Origin: VBAS01 sp965652775
GTDB taxonomy: Bacteria > Bacteroidota > Bacteroidia > Chitinophagales > Chitinophagaceae
Length of the DNA: 8,465 nucleotides
Assembly: GCA_965652775.1 (NCBI GenBank)
Contig: CBFGXP010000177.1
Location: 1-8,465, forward strand
Reading direction: 5' to 3'
Within the stretch, counting starts at the first letter, position 1, and each line of letters starts with the position of its first letter. Shown here piece by piece: positions 1-7,653 of the stretch. A program made the position numbers and the translations under genes. The notes beneath the pieces were generated by a model. The model was not told the origin of the DNA. It worked only from the letters and a program-made list of their open reading frames with translations, and searched no databases.

Positions 1-556
1 TAATCCCGGTGACAGAAAAATTATTGGTAATACAACACCAAGATATCAATACGGTTTAACGCTGCAATGCGAATGGAAAGGATTCGATTTCTCCATGTTC
101 TGGCAGGGGGTTGCTAAAAGAGACCTGATGTTAAGTGGCAATATGTTCTGGGGATTCGGCGGGAATTCTCTTTTTCCGGGTCACCTGGATTATTACAGGG
201 ATGTTGATGCAGATAAATACAAAGGGCTTGGCAAGAATACGGAATCTTATTTTCCAAGAGCCTACGTGGATCCAAAAATGAATGAAAAAAACCAGATCAC
301 ACAAACAAAGTATTTATTAAATGCGGCCTATGCAAGGCTTAAGAATACGCAATTGGGTTATCATATGCCTGATCGCATTTTACAAAAATCAAAGCTTCAA
401 AATATATATCTCTACATATCTGGTGAGAACCTTGCAACCATAACAAAAATGCCAGATCATTTTGATCCTGAAACTGCAAATGTAGGTCCGACTGGAAATG
501 GTAAATCTTATTTTTCACAGTCTGCAATAACATTTGGTATTAACCTGACATTTTAA
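1..556 (+). CDS. SusC-like TonB-dependent outer-membrane transporter, C-terminal fragment
   Basis: This is the 3' end of a gene that begins outside the window. The frame is open from base 2 with no start codon, and the internal ATG at 95 is not a real start. About 184 residues are visible. They carry the typical end of the SusC/RagA beta-barrel: DRKIIGNTTPRYQYGLTL near the left edge, NAAYARLKNTQLGY, the SGENLATITKMP segment followed by FDPET, and a terminal beta-strand ending in INLTF with an aromatic last residue, as expected for BAM-dependent insertion. In this family the barrel imports oligosaccharides or peptides through the outer membrane, driven by TonB, with the downstream SusD as its lid. 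susD follows after 20 bp, so the two are almost surely co-transcribed. The substrate cannot be told from this fragment, because the plug, the carboxypeptidase-like domain and the TonB box are outside the window. Confidence 0.95.
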   Translation, partial: NPGDRKIIGNTTPRYQYGLTLQCEWKGFDFSMFWQGVAKRDLMLSGNMFWGFGGNSLFPGHLDYYRDVDADKYKGLGKNTESYFPRAYVDPKMNEKNQITQTKYLLNAAYARLKNTQLGYHMPDRILQKSKLQNIYLYISGENLATITKMPDHFDPETANVGPTGNGKSYFSQSAITFGINLTF

Positions 557-576
557 ATGGGAAAACCAATGTCAAT

Positions 577-2340
577 ATGAAAAGATATTTATACATAATA
601 GTTACAATGAGTCTGGTTGCCTGCTCTAAAAATCTTGATAAACCCCCGCAGGATCAGATATCCAACTCACAATATTGGAAAACATGGCAGGATCTTGAAA
701 CTTATACATTGCAGTTTTATAGAGTGTTGCCACATTTCAGAACCCTGGGGAGTATTGCTTCTGATTTTTTTATAGGGAACATTGGTAGTGATGCAGTTTT
801 TGGTTCAGATCACCAGATAAGGTCCGCACCCGCAGCACAGTTGAATAGTACAAGAACAGCGACCGTTTCCGGTGGGAGTTGGAACTGGACAAATATCCGT
901 TCTGTAAATATCTTTTTTGAAAACTATCAAAAGGTAAAAGATGTACCGAACAACATAAATCATTTTGTTGGGGAAGCACATTTTTTTAAGGCCTGGCTTT
1001 ACTTTGAAAAAGTGCGATTATTTGGTGATGTGCCCTGGTACACTAATTCCATGCTGATGGATGATCCGGCATTATATAATGCAAGAACTAAAAGAACTGA
1101 AGTAGTGGATTCTATATTATGGCATTTAGACAGGGCAGTGGAAAAATTAAAACTCCGCAAGGATGCCGTCGGTACTAATAACCGTGTGAGTAAGGAAGTT
1201 GCTTTAATTTTCAAATCAAGGGTAGCTTTGTTTGAAGGGAGCTGGCAAAAGTACCATGCAGGAACTCCTTTCGGAACACCAGGTGCAGATCCAAATAAAT
1301 ATTTCCAGGCGACAGTTGATGCTGTAACTGAACTGCAAATTCCCAATAAATATATAGTTGGAATTAGCAATACTGGTAAACCCGGTTCTGATTACAATTC
1401 GCTTTTTAGTTCGAGAGACTTAAGTACCAATCCTGAAATTGCTTTGTGGTGTAAGTTCGATGAAACGCAAAACATGTTCGCTCATAATTTTCAGACATTT
1501 GTTACAAGATCCACTAACGAGGTCAGTGTAACTTATCAGTTGGTTCAAAATTATTTGGGAAAAACGGGCTTGCCTTATGATTATGGAACCGTTGCGTCTT
1601 CGGTTAAAGGCTCTGCATTCTTAACAAAAATCGGAACGGACTGTGACCCGAGACTTGGCCAGGTGATCTGGATACCCGGACAAACCATGTGGAATAATTC
1701 AGCCGGTTTAATGCTATTTACAAAACCCTTCTTAGATGGAACTGGTGCCCGCAAGAACTATACAGGCTTCCAGCTTAATAAAGGGGTAGATCCAAAAGAT
1801 CCAACCGCAGGCGGCGCACAGGGTTTTAGTACTTCCTGTGAAACAGGAGCCGTGATCTTTCGTTATGCCGAGGCCTTGCTGAATTATGCCGAAGCAAAAT
1901 TGGAATTGGGCCAGTCGCCTGATTATGCAAAATCTTTAAACTTATTACGCAGCAGGGCAGGCATGCCCAACTTTAGTGTAATAGCAGATGCAAACAGGCT
2001 TAATTATGCTGACTGGGGTTACGCAGTATCGGAGGAACTTAATGAAGTGAGAAGAGAAAGAGCTGTTGAATTGGGTTGTGAAGGTTTCCGTTATGATGAC
2101 TGGCGCCGATGGAGAGCACATAATTTATTTTCAAATAAACGTCCATTGGGCTTCCCTTATCTGGCCTCAGAATATGCACCAAATTTAGTAGTTCCTACAA
2201 ATGCTGGTGGTTTTGTTGATCCGTATAGAACCATACTACCAGGAGGATATAATTTCAATGTCGGCAGAGACTACCTCGAGAGTATTCCATTAAATGAAAG
2301 AACATTGAATCCAAATCTGACACAGAATCCGGGTTGGTAG
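577..2340 (+). CDS. SusD/RagB-family nutrient-binding outer-membrane lipoprotein
   Basis: This is a complete 587-residue protein with an ATG start 20 bp after the susC stop. It has a short lipoprotein signal peptide: basic MKR, a hydrophobic stretch, then the lipobox SLVAC, with Cys16 as the likely lipidated residue. The N-terminal SusD-like domain (about 20-220) carries the TPR-type helix with GEAHFFKAWLYFEKVRLFGD (residues 132-151). The C-terminal SusD_RagB domain (about 290-587) carries FRYAEALLNYAEAKLELG (428-445), the LNEVRRERAVELGCEGFR segment (488-505) with DDWRRW after it, and the family ending YLESIPLNE...NPNLTQNPGW. Proteins of this family sit on the cell surface, bind the ligand and close over SusC. 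The length is normal to slightly long. No glycoside hydrolase or protease gene is in the window, so the ligand is unknown. Assignment to the family is firm; sugar rather than peptide specificity is not shown. Confidence 0.97.
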   Translation: MKRYLYIIVTMSLVACSKNLDKPPQDQISNSQYWKTWQDLETYTLQFYRVLPHFRTLGSIASDFFIGNIGSDAVFGSDHQIRSAPAAQLNSTRTATVSGGSWNWTNIRSVNIFFENYQKVKDVPNNINHFVGEAHFFKAWLYFEKVRLFGDVPWYTNSMLMDDPALYNARTKRTEVVDSILWHLDRAVEKLKLRKDAVGTNNRVSKEVALIFKSRVALFEGSWQKYHAGTPFGTPGADPNKYFQATVDAVTELQIPNKYIVGISNTGKPGSDYNSLFSSRDLSTNPEIALWCKFDETQNMFAHNFQTFVTRSTNEVSVTYQLVQNYLGKTGLPYDYGTVASSVKGSAFLTKIGTDCDPRLGQVIWIPGQTMWNNSAGLMLFTKPFLDGTGARKNYTGFQLNKGVDPKDPTAGGAQGFSTSCETGAVIFRYAEALLNYAEAKLELGQSPDYAKSLNLLRSRAGMPNFSVIADANRLNYADWGYAVSEELNEVRRERAVELGCEGFRYDDWRRWRAHNLFSNKRPLGFPYLASEYAPNLVVPTNAGGFVDPYRTILPGGYNFNVGRDYLESIPLNERTLNPNLTQNPGW

Positions 2341-2402
2341 AAAGTCGAGTAGTTATAGCCATTTGGTAAATTATATAAAAGTTAGTTTGTCGCTAATTCA
2401 AA

Positions 2403-2427
2403 TAAGACATTTCTTTAACCAGTCTTA
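2403..2427. terminator. weak hairpin between convergent susD and response regulator genes
   Basis: TAAGAC (2403-2408) and GTCTTA (2422-2427) form a 6-bp stem around a 13-nt loop in the 95-bp AT-rich gap between the convergent susD and regulator genes. It is followed on the plus strand by AAAAATCTTTT and on the minus strand by TTTGAATT, so neither side has a clean U-tract. Position makes it a plausible terminator, but the stem is short and low in GC. No better hairpin was found in the gap. Confidence 0.25.
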
Positions 2428-2435
2428 AAAATCTT

Positions 2436-3185
2436 TTAAGAGCCGGCATAAATATTAAGAAAATCTTCCTTACGTTGTTTTGATACAGAAAGTGACGCGC
2501 CATTAGACATGATCAACTGCCCCCCTTCACCGCGAATATATTTTTGAATTTCCCTTAGATTGATCAGGTAAGATTTATGAATGCGGAAAAAGTCATACCC
2601 ACTTAACAAATTTTCATACTCTTTTAAATGTTTGGAGGTTACAATTTTGCCTGCATGCTTCAAAATAAAATGTGTGTAAGGTCCATTGCTTTCACAATAA
2701 ATAATATCACTCACATTTACAAACAATAAACCTTCAAGCGTGGATAAGGCAATCTTGTGATTATTCTGAGAACCGCTTTTTAAGTTATTGACCAGTACTT
2801 CCAGGTTCTTGTTCAGGTATGCACGATTCAGCCTTTTTTCAGCCTTTGTAACCGCGATCCTGAGTTCATTTAAATCTATCGGCTTGAGCAGATAATCAAT
2901 CGCACAAAATTTTATTGCTTTCAGTGCATAATGATCAAAAGCTGTGGTAAACACCAATTCAAAATTTATTTCAGGAAGTCTTTCCAGTATCTCAAATGAA
3001 GTTTCTGATTGTAATTCAATATCAAGAAATACAAGTTCCGGTCTTGCTTCTGCTATTGCTGCTAAACCCGTTTTAACCGAATCAGCATCGCCTATTACAT
3101 TTAACTGCCGGCAATGCTCGTGCAGCATTTCCATCAGCATTTTGCGGCTGTGTTCTTCATCTTCTATGACAATTGTTCGAATCAT
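2436..3185 (-). CDS. LytTR-family two-component response regulator
   Basis: This 249-residue protein has two domains. The receiver domain (about 1-120) shows the acidic cluster E8-D9-E10, the phospho-acceptor Asp55 in LVFLDIEL, the switch Thr80/Thr81 in VFTTAFD, and the Lys101-Pro pair in YLLKPIDL. The LytTR DNA-binding domain (about 143-245) shows IIYCESNGPYTHFIL, the strongly conserved FFRIHKSYLINLREI (199-213) and the terminal LSVSKQRKEDF. LytTR proteins bind pairs of 9-bp direct repeats and activate transcription. The ATG at 3185 puts the first beta-strand (IRTIVIEDE) directly at the N-terminus, as usual. The gene lies 33 bp downstream of the LytS-type kinase on the same strand, so the two form a cognate operon. 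A direct repeat upstream of that operon is a candidate target. The gene is convergent with susD; control of susCD is plausible but not shown. Confidence 0.97.
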   Translation of the reverse strand: MIRTIVIEDEEHSRKMLMEMLHEHCRQLNVIGDADSVKTGLAAIAEARPELVFLDIELQSETSFEILERLPEINFELVFTTAFDHYALKAIKFCAIDYLLKPIDLNELRIAVTKAEKRLNRAYLNKNLEVLVNNLKSGSQNNHKIALSTLEGLLFVNVSDIIYCESNGPYTHFILKHAGKIVTSKHLKEYENLLSGYDFFRIHKSYLINLREIQKYIRGEGGQLIMSNGASLSVSKQRKEDFLNIYAGS

Positions 3186-3218
3186 TCAACGTGTTTTAAT
3201 TATTCAATTAACAAATTC

Positions 3219-6200
3219 TCATGCTTCTTCTTTAACAGGAATGGAAATCGTAACTCTTGTTCCGAGAGCTTCTGGTAATTCCTCTGCATACTCCTGTGTT
3301 TTATATAGATCTTCAATAACCACTTCTATTTTGTAATCAAGCAAAGAGGATAAGTTTGAAATACGTTCGTTGGTTACTTTTATCCCGAGGGCAATATGTC
3401 TTGAGATCTTTTTTTGTTCGATCTGCTGCGCCTTTTCTCTACCAATGCCGTTATCTTCAATTTTGCAAATGAGTGATCCATTATATCTTTCAAGGGAAAG
3501 CCATAAATCACCTTTACTGTTTTTGTTAATTAACCCATGCTGAATAGCATTTTCAATATAGGGCTGAATAAGCAAAGGAGGGATCTCTATGTTTTCAACA
3601 TCGATTTTTTCATCAACTTTAATATGATAATCAAACTTATTGCTGAAACGGAGTTGTTCGAGCTGAATATAAAGTTGCAATAATTCCAGCTCATTGCTTA
3701 TACTCACAGTATTCTGACGTGAGTTCTCAAGGATTTTTCTTATCAGTTTTGAAAACTTCGAAAGATAGTGAAGCGCTTCGTCCTTTTCGTGGGTTGTAAT
3801 AAAGTGCTGAATGGAGTTTAGTGAATTAAAAATAAAATGTGGATTCATTTGTGAACGCAAAGCCATCATTCTTATTTCTGCGATCTGTTTATTGATCGCC
3901 GTTTGACGGGCCTGCTCTTTTTTGATCCTATTTTCGCGTAGCTTGAAGAAAAGAAACACGGCGCCAAGAAATACAAGTACGACAATTGCCTTGAACCACC
4001 AGGTAGCCCAAAACGGAGGAATGATGACGATCTTTACTTCAAAACCTGTCTCATTCCAAACCCCATCATTATTTGAAGCAATTACTTTTAGCGTATAGTT
4101 GCCGGGAGGTACATTTGTATAATTGATCACACGATTCGTTCCAAGGGCCACAATTTTCTTATCAAAGCCGATAAGTTGACAGGCATATTGATTTTCTTCA
4201 GGATGATCGTAGTTGAGGGCAGCAAATTCAAAGGAAAAAAAATTCTGTTTATACGATAGTTTAAGTGATCTCAAATCCGAATAAGAGCTATCCATTTCCA
4301 GTTCCTTGTCAAAAATCCTGATCCGCTTTAAGGTCACCGGCGGCTTAAATTTATTTGTTTGGATCGAATCCGGATGAAAGAGATTGATGCCGTTTTTACC
4401 ATAATAACAGAAATATCCATCATGTGTTTTGAACGCAGATCCGGCAACAAATTCATATCCCTGTAAACCATCGCCCGGGTCATAGTTGGTAAAATTAGTA
4501 CGGGATTCATTCAGCATACTTATGCCTTTATACGTAGCCATCCAAATCCGGTTTTTATCATCCACCATCAATTGCGTCACATTCATATTTGGCAATCCAT
4601 CTTTTTCAGTAAAGGTGGAAAACTTGCGCGTCATTTCGTCAAAGCGGCATAGCCCCGATTTCGTACCTATCCAGATTTTCCCATCTTGGTCCTGCGTGAT
4701 TGATGACACAAAATTTGATGCGAGGGAAGATGTATCACCTAATACGTTTCTAAAATGCTCCTTTTCTTTTGTAAGTCGATTATATTTGATTAGTCCGTCA
4801 GTCAGCGTTCCAATCCATAGAATTTCACGTTTGTCTGCCCAAACAGTCCGAATTGCATTATTCATCAACTCATATACAGCATCATTTTTAAAATTATATA
4901 CTGATAGGCCGGCGTTACTGCCAAGTAATAAATCACCATTCTTATCAGGCACAATACGATGCACACAAGCAACTCCTTTGAAAGTATCTTGCTGAGCATA
5001 TACCTCTCGAAAGTTTTTACGAACAGGATCAAAGTAGTTCAGGCCTGCAACCGTGCCAGCCCACATATTACCAGACCAATCACAGCAAAGTGAATAAACA
5101 TCATTGTCGTTCAGGGAATATGGATCGTTTTGCTTCCATTGATAATTAATATATGTTCCTGTGTTTCGATCTAAAACGTATACGCCGTTAGACGATGCAA
5201 TCCAAAGACGATAAGACGAGTCTTCTGCAATTGCCCTCACCGATTTATAGGCAACGGTTTCAGATTTATCTGATGGAAACCGGTAAAGAATAAATTTGGA
5301 CTCATCAGGATTAAATCGTTCCGCCCCGGTAAAAGTAGACAACCAGACCATACCTGATTGATCCTGAAATATCCCGCTTATTCTATTGGATTGCAGTTTT
5401 TTTTGATCAAGAAGATCGGCCTGGTATTCATAAGAAAGATTTTTGTCCGGCAGGAAAAGTATCAAACCAGCCGCATTCGTCGCTGCCCAAAGCCTTCCGC
5501 TCTTGTCAATAAAAATATCGCGTATATAATTGGAGGGAATATGTTTTTGTTTCTCGATAAAGTTTGTAAAATGCCTGGTGCGATACGTTTTTGTATCGAA
5601 ACACTCAAGGGCAAGCGTTTGATACACGGTTGTCCATAAATTCCCAAATTTGTCAATAGCCATTTTAGTGAGGTTATTGCCGAATAATGTGCCGCTGTCA
5701 TTTGGATCATTAAAAAAAGAAGTGAATTTTTTTGTGGATAGATCAAATCTATTCAAACCATTGCTTGTTGTGATCCACATTTTCCCATCAGGAGCAAATT
5801 CGATGTCATTGATATAATCTCCGGAGATTGAATTGGAATTATCAATGTGCACGAAGCGTTGGAAGTATTTGTTCGTTTTATCGAAGGAGTATAAACCTCT
5901 ATTGGTACCTATCCAAAGTGTACCACGTGCGTCTTCGTTGATAACTGAGATCCAATTCGAAGAAAGAGAACTTCTATCGTTGCCATCATAAAAAAAAGAT
6001 TGAAAAGAATTTGACCGGTAATCGTAGCAAGCCAGTCCATTGCCGGTCCCGATCCACATTATACCATGTGAATCGAGAAACAAGCATCTAACTACATTAT
6101 CGGGTAAAGAATTCTTATTACCCCGTTCATGTCTAAAAACCTCCACTTTATATCCATCAAAACGATTCAACCCATCTTCAGTTGCAATCCATATTAAACC

Positions 6201-6362
6201 ATATTTATCCTGCGCAATTGCAAACAACCGGTTCTGGGATAATCCTTGCTCCATAGAAAGATGCTGGAACTGTAACTGAGGGGCTTGAGCAATTGCAGCT
6301 TGGCTTATTAAATTAATTATTAATAATAGCAGGAGACCTGATGGTTGCCAGGAGCGTTTCAA
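3219..6362 (-). CDS. Propeller/Y_Y_Y sensor histidine kinase, LytS-type
   Basis: This is a 1047-residue membrane sensor. Residues 1-25 are a signal peptide (MKRSW, a Leu/Ile core, cleavage likely after AIA). Residues about 44-663 hold some 14 copies of a D-x-x-G-x-x-W-I-G-T-x-x-G-L-x-x-F-D repeat, which fits two seven-bladed periplasmic propellers. A Y_Y_Y domain follows (about 716-780, with VPPGNYTLKVIASNNDGVW). A membrane helix spans about 788-807. The cytoplasmic His_kinase domain has the phospho-acceptor His842 in QMNPHFIFNSLNSIQ. The ATPase domain has its N-box Asn938 in QPYIENAIQHG, the G1 box DNGIG (970-974) and a G2-like ALGIKVTNERI. The design matches the sensor half of Bacteroides hybrid two-component systems, but no receiver or AraC domain is fused. 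The separate LytTR regulator 33 bp downstream takes that role. The start is TTG: an in-frame stop lies upstream and no in-frame ATG precedes Met37, which would lose the signal peptide. The ligand is unknown; a product of the adjacent susCD substrate is a reasonable guess. Confidence 0.96.
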   Translation of the reverse strand: MKRSWQPSGLLLLLIINLISQAAIAQAPQLQFQHLSMEQGLSQNRLFAIAQDKYGLIWIATEDGLNRFDGYKVEVFRHERGNKNSLPDNVVRCLFLDSHGIMWIGTGNGLACYDYRSNSFQSFFYDGNDRSSLSSNWISVINEDARGTLWIGTNRGLYSFDKTNKYFQRFVHIDNSNSISGDYINDIEFAPDGKMWITTSNGLNRFDLSTKKFTSFFNDPNDSGTLFGNNLTKMAIDKFGNLWTTVYQTLALECFDTKTYRTRHFTNFIEKQKHIPSNYIRDIFIDKSGRLWAATNAAGLILFLPDKNLSYEYQADLLDQKKLQSNRISGIFQDQSGMVWLSTFTGAERFNPDESKFILYRFPSDKSETVAYKSVRAIAEDSSYRLWIASSNGVYVLDRNTGTYINYQWKQNDPYSLNDNDVYSLCCDWSGNMWAGTVAGLNYFDPVRKNFREVYAQQDTFKGVACVHRIVPDKNGDLLLGSNAGLSVYNFKNDAVYELMNNAIRTVWADKREILWIGTLTDGLIKYNRLTKEKEHFRNVLGDTSSLASNFVSSITQDQDGKIWIGTKSGLCRFDEMTRKFSTFTEKDGLPNMNVTQLMVDDKNRIWMATYKGISMLNESRTNFTNYDPGDGLQGYEFVAGSAFKTHDGYFCYYGKNGINLFHPDSIQTNKFKPPVTLKRIRIFDKELEMDSSYSDLRSLKLSYKQNFFSFEFAALNYDHPEENQYACQLIGFDKKIVALGTNRVINYTNVPPGNYTLKVIASNNDGVWNETGFEVKIVIIPPFWATWWFKAIVVLVFLGAVFLFFKLRENRIKKEQARQTAINKQIAEIRMMALRSQMNPHFIFNSLNSIQHFITTHEKDEALHYLSKFSKLIRKILENSRQNTVSISNELELLQLYIQLEQLRFSNKFDYHIKVDEKIDVENIEIPPLLIQPYIENAIQHGLINKNSKGDLWLSLERYNGSLICKIEDNGIGREKAQQIEQKKISRHIALGIKVTNERISNLSSLLDYKIEVVIEDLYKTQEYAEELPEALGTRVTISIPVKEEA
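4374..6233 (-). repeat. tandem propeller-blade repeats inside the sensor kinase gene
   Basis: These are protein-level repeats of about 40-50 residues. Blade motifs begin near residues 52, 97, 144, 190, 237, 286, 334, 381, 428, 473, 510, 556, 602 and 647, each centred on W-(I/L/M/A)-x-(T/S)-x-x-G. Fourteen units agree with two seven-bladed propellers. Several are degenerate: unit 5 has WTTVYQTL, unit 10 has LLLGSNAG without the Trp, and the last has YFCYYGKNG. The DNA itself has diverged and shows no long identical repeats, so the array looks old and stable. Confidence 0.85.
6360..6362 (-). other. TTG start codon of the sensor kinase
   Basis: On the minus strand the codon before AAACGCTCC is TTG. 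Reading upstream in frame gives CTA, TAT, TCT, TGT, AAA, AAT, CAC, AAA, AGT, GGA, GTT and then TGA, with no ATG or GTG. The residues right after TTG form a canonical signal peptide, which supports initiation here. No Shine-Dalgarno sequence is visible, and the leader is A/T-rich. The alternative is a one-base error that hides an ATG at 6375, which is one base out of frame. Confidence 0.7.
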
Positions 6363-6437
6363 TAGATAAGAACATTTATTGTGTTTACTTCCAACTCATT
6401 CCAAGATAACTTAAAATACAGAAAATTCCCTTTACGC

Positions 6438-6468
6438 TGCTTTGATTTATTCGTTTCAAAACAAAGCA
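6438..6468. promoter_or_regulatory. 7-bp inverted repeat in the sensor operon leader
   Basis: TGCTTTG (6438-6444) and CAAAGCA (6462-6468) are perfect inverted arms separated by 17 nt. The centre lies roughly 90 bp upstream of the kinase TTG. It could be an operator for a dimeric regulator or a weak RNA hairpin in the 5' leader. It may also be chance in AT-rich DNA, and no known motif was recognised. Confidence 0.25.
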
Positions 6469-6525
6469 AATCCTTTGGATCCAGTCGTGAAATATCAATC
6501 AGTAAATACCTTGCTCAAAGTCGAA

Positions 6526-6555
6526 ATTAACGAAAGATGTATTTGGATTAACGAA
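6526..6555 (-). promoter_or_regulatory. predicted LytTR-binding direct repeat upstream of the sensor operon
   Basis: On the minus strand TTCGTTAAT occurs twice exactly (6555-6547 and 6534-6526), with a 12-bp spacer and so a 21-bp period, about two helical turns. The published LytTR consensus is [TA][AC][CA]GTTN[AG][TG] as paired direct repeats separated by 12-13 bp. Both copies match at eight of nine positions, the exception being T at position 2. The repeats point toward the kinase-regulator operon and lie about 165 bp upstream of its start, just after the ruvB stop. A TTTG lies 7 nt after the second repeat, but no convincing TAnnTTTG box follows at the right distance. The most likely reading is autoregulation by the LytTR protein encoded in the operon. 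Confidence 0.6.
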
Positions 6556-6566
6556 TGGAAATAGTT

Positions 6567-7601
6567 TCAGGAAAATAAAAGCTGCTCCCCACTTTTCCCA
6601 AATGGCTTTTTCCCTAAATGCTCATAGGCTTTTGCTGTCACTTCTCTTCCTCTTGGTGTACGTTGTATAAATCCTTCTTGTATTAAGAAAGGTTCATAAA
6701 CTTCTTCCAGTGTGCCGGCCTCTTCACCAACTGCAGTAGCGATGGTGGTGATACCAACAGGCCCGCCTTTGAATTTTTCAATGATCGTAGACAGTATGCG
6801 ATTATCCATATCATCTAATCCATGTTCATCTACATTCAATGCTTTTAATGCATGTTGTGTAATACCGAGATCAATTTCACCATCATTCAATACTTGTGCA
6901 AAATCTCGTACTCTTCTTAGCAAGCCATTAGCGATTCGTGGAGTACCCCGGCTTCTCCTGCTTATTTCATCTATTGCATCTTTCGAAATCGAGGTGTTGA
7001 GGATTTTAGAAGAACGTTGAATGATCTTATTTAAAATATCTGATGTGTAATATTCCAGTCTTGATTTAATTGCAAACCGAGAAAGTAATGGAGCCGTCAA
7101 TAAACCGCTTCTTGTTGTGGCGCCAATCAATGTAAAAGGATTAAGATTGATCTGTACACTTCTTGCATTGGGTCCACTGTCGATCATAATATCTATCCGA
7201 AAATCTTCCATCGCTGCATATAAATATTCCTCTACGACTGTACTTAACCGATGGATCTCATCAATGAATAAAACATCATTGGGTTCAAGATTAGTAAGAA
7301 GCCCGGCCAGGTCACCTGGTTTTTCAATTACAGGGCCGGACGTTTCTTTGATCTTTACGCCCATCTCATTTGCTACAATTCTTGATAGTGTTGTTTTACC
7401 CAAACCCGGCGGGCCATGAAATAAAACATGATCCAATGCTTCGCCACGGATCTTAGCAGCTTTGATAAATATTTTTAAATTCTCAATGATCTGAAACTGC
7501 CCCGAGAATTCAGCAATATGTGCCGGGCGAATATTATTCTCAAATTCCTTGTCTGCCGGTGTTAAGAAATCTTTTCCACTATTGAGATTCGAATTAGCCA
7601 T
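6567..7601 (-). CDS. ruvB: Holliday junction branch-migration ATPase RuvB
   Basis: This 344-residue protein is the usual length for RuvB, the hexameric AAA+ motor that with RuvA drives branch migration of Holliday junctions in recombination and repair. Visible motifs are the N-terminal IRPAHIAEFSGQ, Walker A GPPGLGKTT (63-71), Walker B LFIDEIHRL with Asp114-Glu115, sensor 1 IGATTRSG (159-166), the arginine finger Arg175 in LLSRF, sensor 2 Arg222 in RGTPRIAN, and the C-terminal winged helix with EEVYEPFLIQEGFIQRTPRG (299-318). The start is the ATG at 7601, with a short family-typical N-terminus before the IRP motif. No ruvA or ruvC is adjacent, as is common in Bacteroidota. No terminator is evident after its stop, so some read-through into the downstream kinase operon is possible. 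The gene is intact and nothing about it is odd. Confidence 0.98.
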   Translation of the reverse strand: MANSNLNSGKDFLTPADKEFENNIRPAHIAEFSGQFQIIENLKIFIKAAKIRGEALDHVLFHGPPGLGKTTLSRIVANEMGVKIKETSGPVIEKPGDLAGLLTNLEPNDVLFIDEIHRLSTVVEEYLYAAMEDFRIDIMIDSGPNARSVQINLNPFTLIGATTRSGLLTAPLLSRFAIKSRLEYYTSDILNKIIQRSSKILNTSISKDAIDEISRRSRGTPRIANGLLRRVRDFAQVLNDGEIDLGITQHALKALNVDEHGLDDMDNRILSTIIEKFKGGPVGITTIATAVGEEAGTLEEVYEPFLIQEGFIQRTPRGREVTAKAYEHLGKKPFGKSGEQLLFS

Positions 7602-7653
7602 GAATTTTTTCGTAATTTTTGTAAATCTAAATTATTAATCACAAACAGGAAAT
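7602..7653. promoter_or_regulatory. short divergent intergenic region between ruvB and the oxidoreductase
   Basis: These 52 AT-rich bases separate two divergent starts, so at least one promoter probably lies here or just inside the genes. On the plus strand TAATTTTTG (7613-7621) is one base longer than the Bacteroidota -7 box TAnnTTTG, and no TTG lies at the proper -33 distance. On the minus strand a TTTG is present but no matching -7 box is. The existence of promoters is inferred from gene layout rather than from a clear motif. Confidence 0.3.

Noticed and set aside
999..1370. Antisense 123-codon open frame inside susD
   Set aside because: It lies wholly opposite a clearly conserved SusD coding region and its translation shows no recognisable domain. 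It is a shadow of the real frame.
2944..3336. Plus-strand open frame spanning the kinase-regulator junction
   Set aside because: It starts with GTG, overlaps two firm genes in antisense, and gives a Ser-rich translation without family features.
4486..4995. Antisense 169-codon open frame inside the kinase gene
   Set aside because: It is opposite the well-conserved propeller repeats and its translation is low-complexity Ser/Ile-rich with no domain. Coding pressure on the minus strand explains it.
6470..6480. ATCC-TTT-GGAT mini-palindrome as an operator or hairpin
   Set aside because: Arms of four bases with a three-base loop are expected often by chance, and no second copy was seen.
7117..7419. 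Plus-strand open frame inside ruvB
   Set aside because: It is the complement of the ruvB ATPase core, including Walker A. No independent coding signal is seen.
7613..7621. TAATTTTTG as a Bacteroidota -7 promoter box for the oxidoreductase
   Set aside because: It has one base too many for TAnnTTTG and lacks a TTG at the -33 distance, so it is only mentioned within the intergenic entry.
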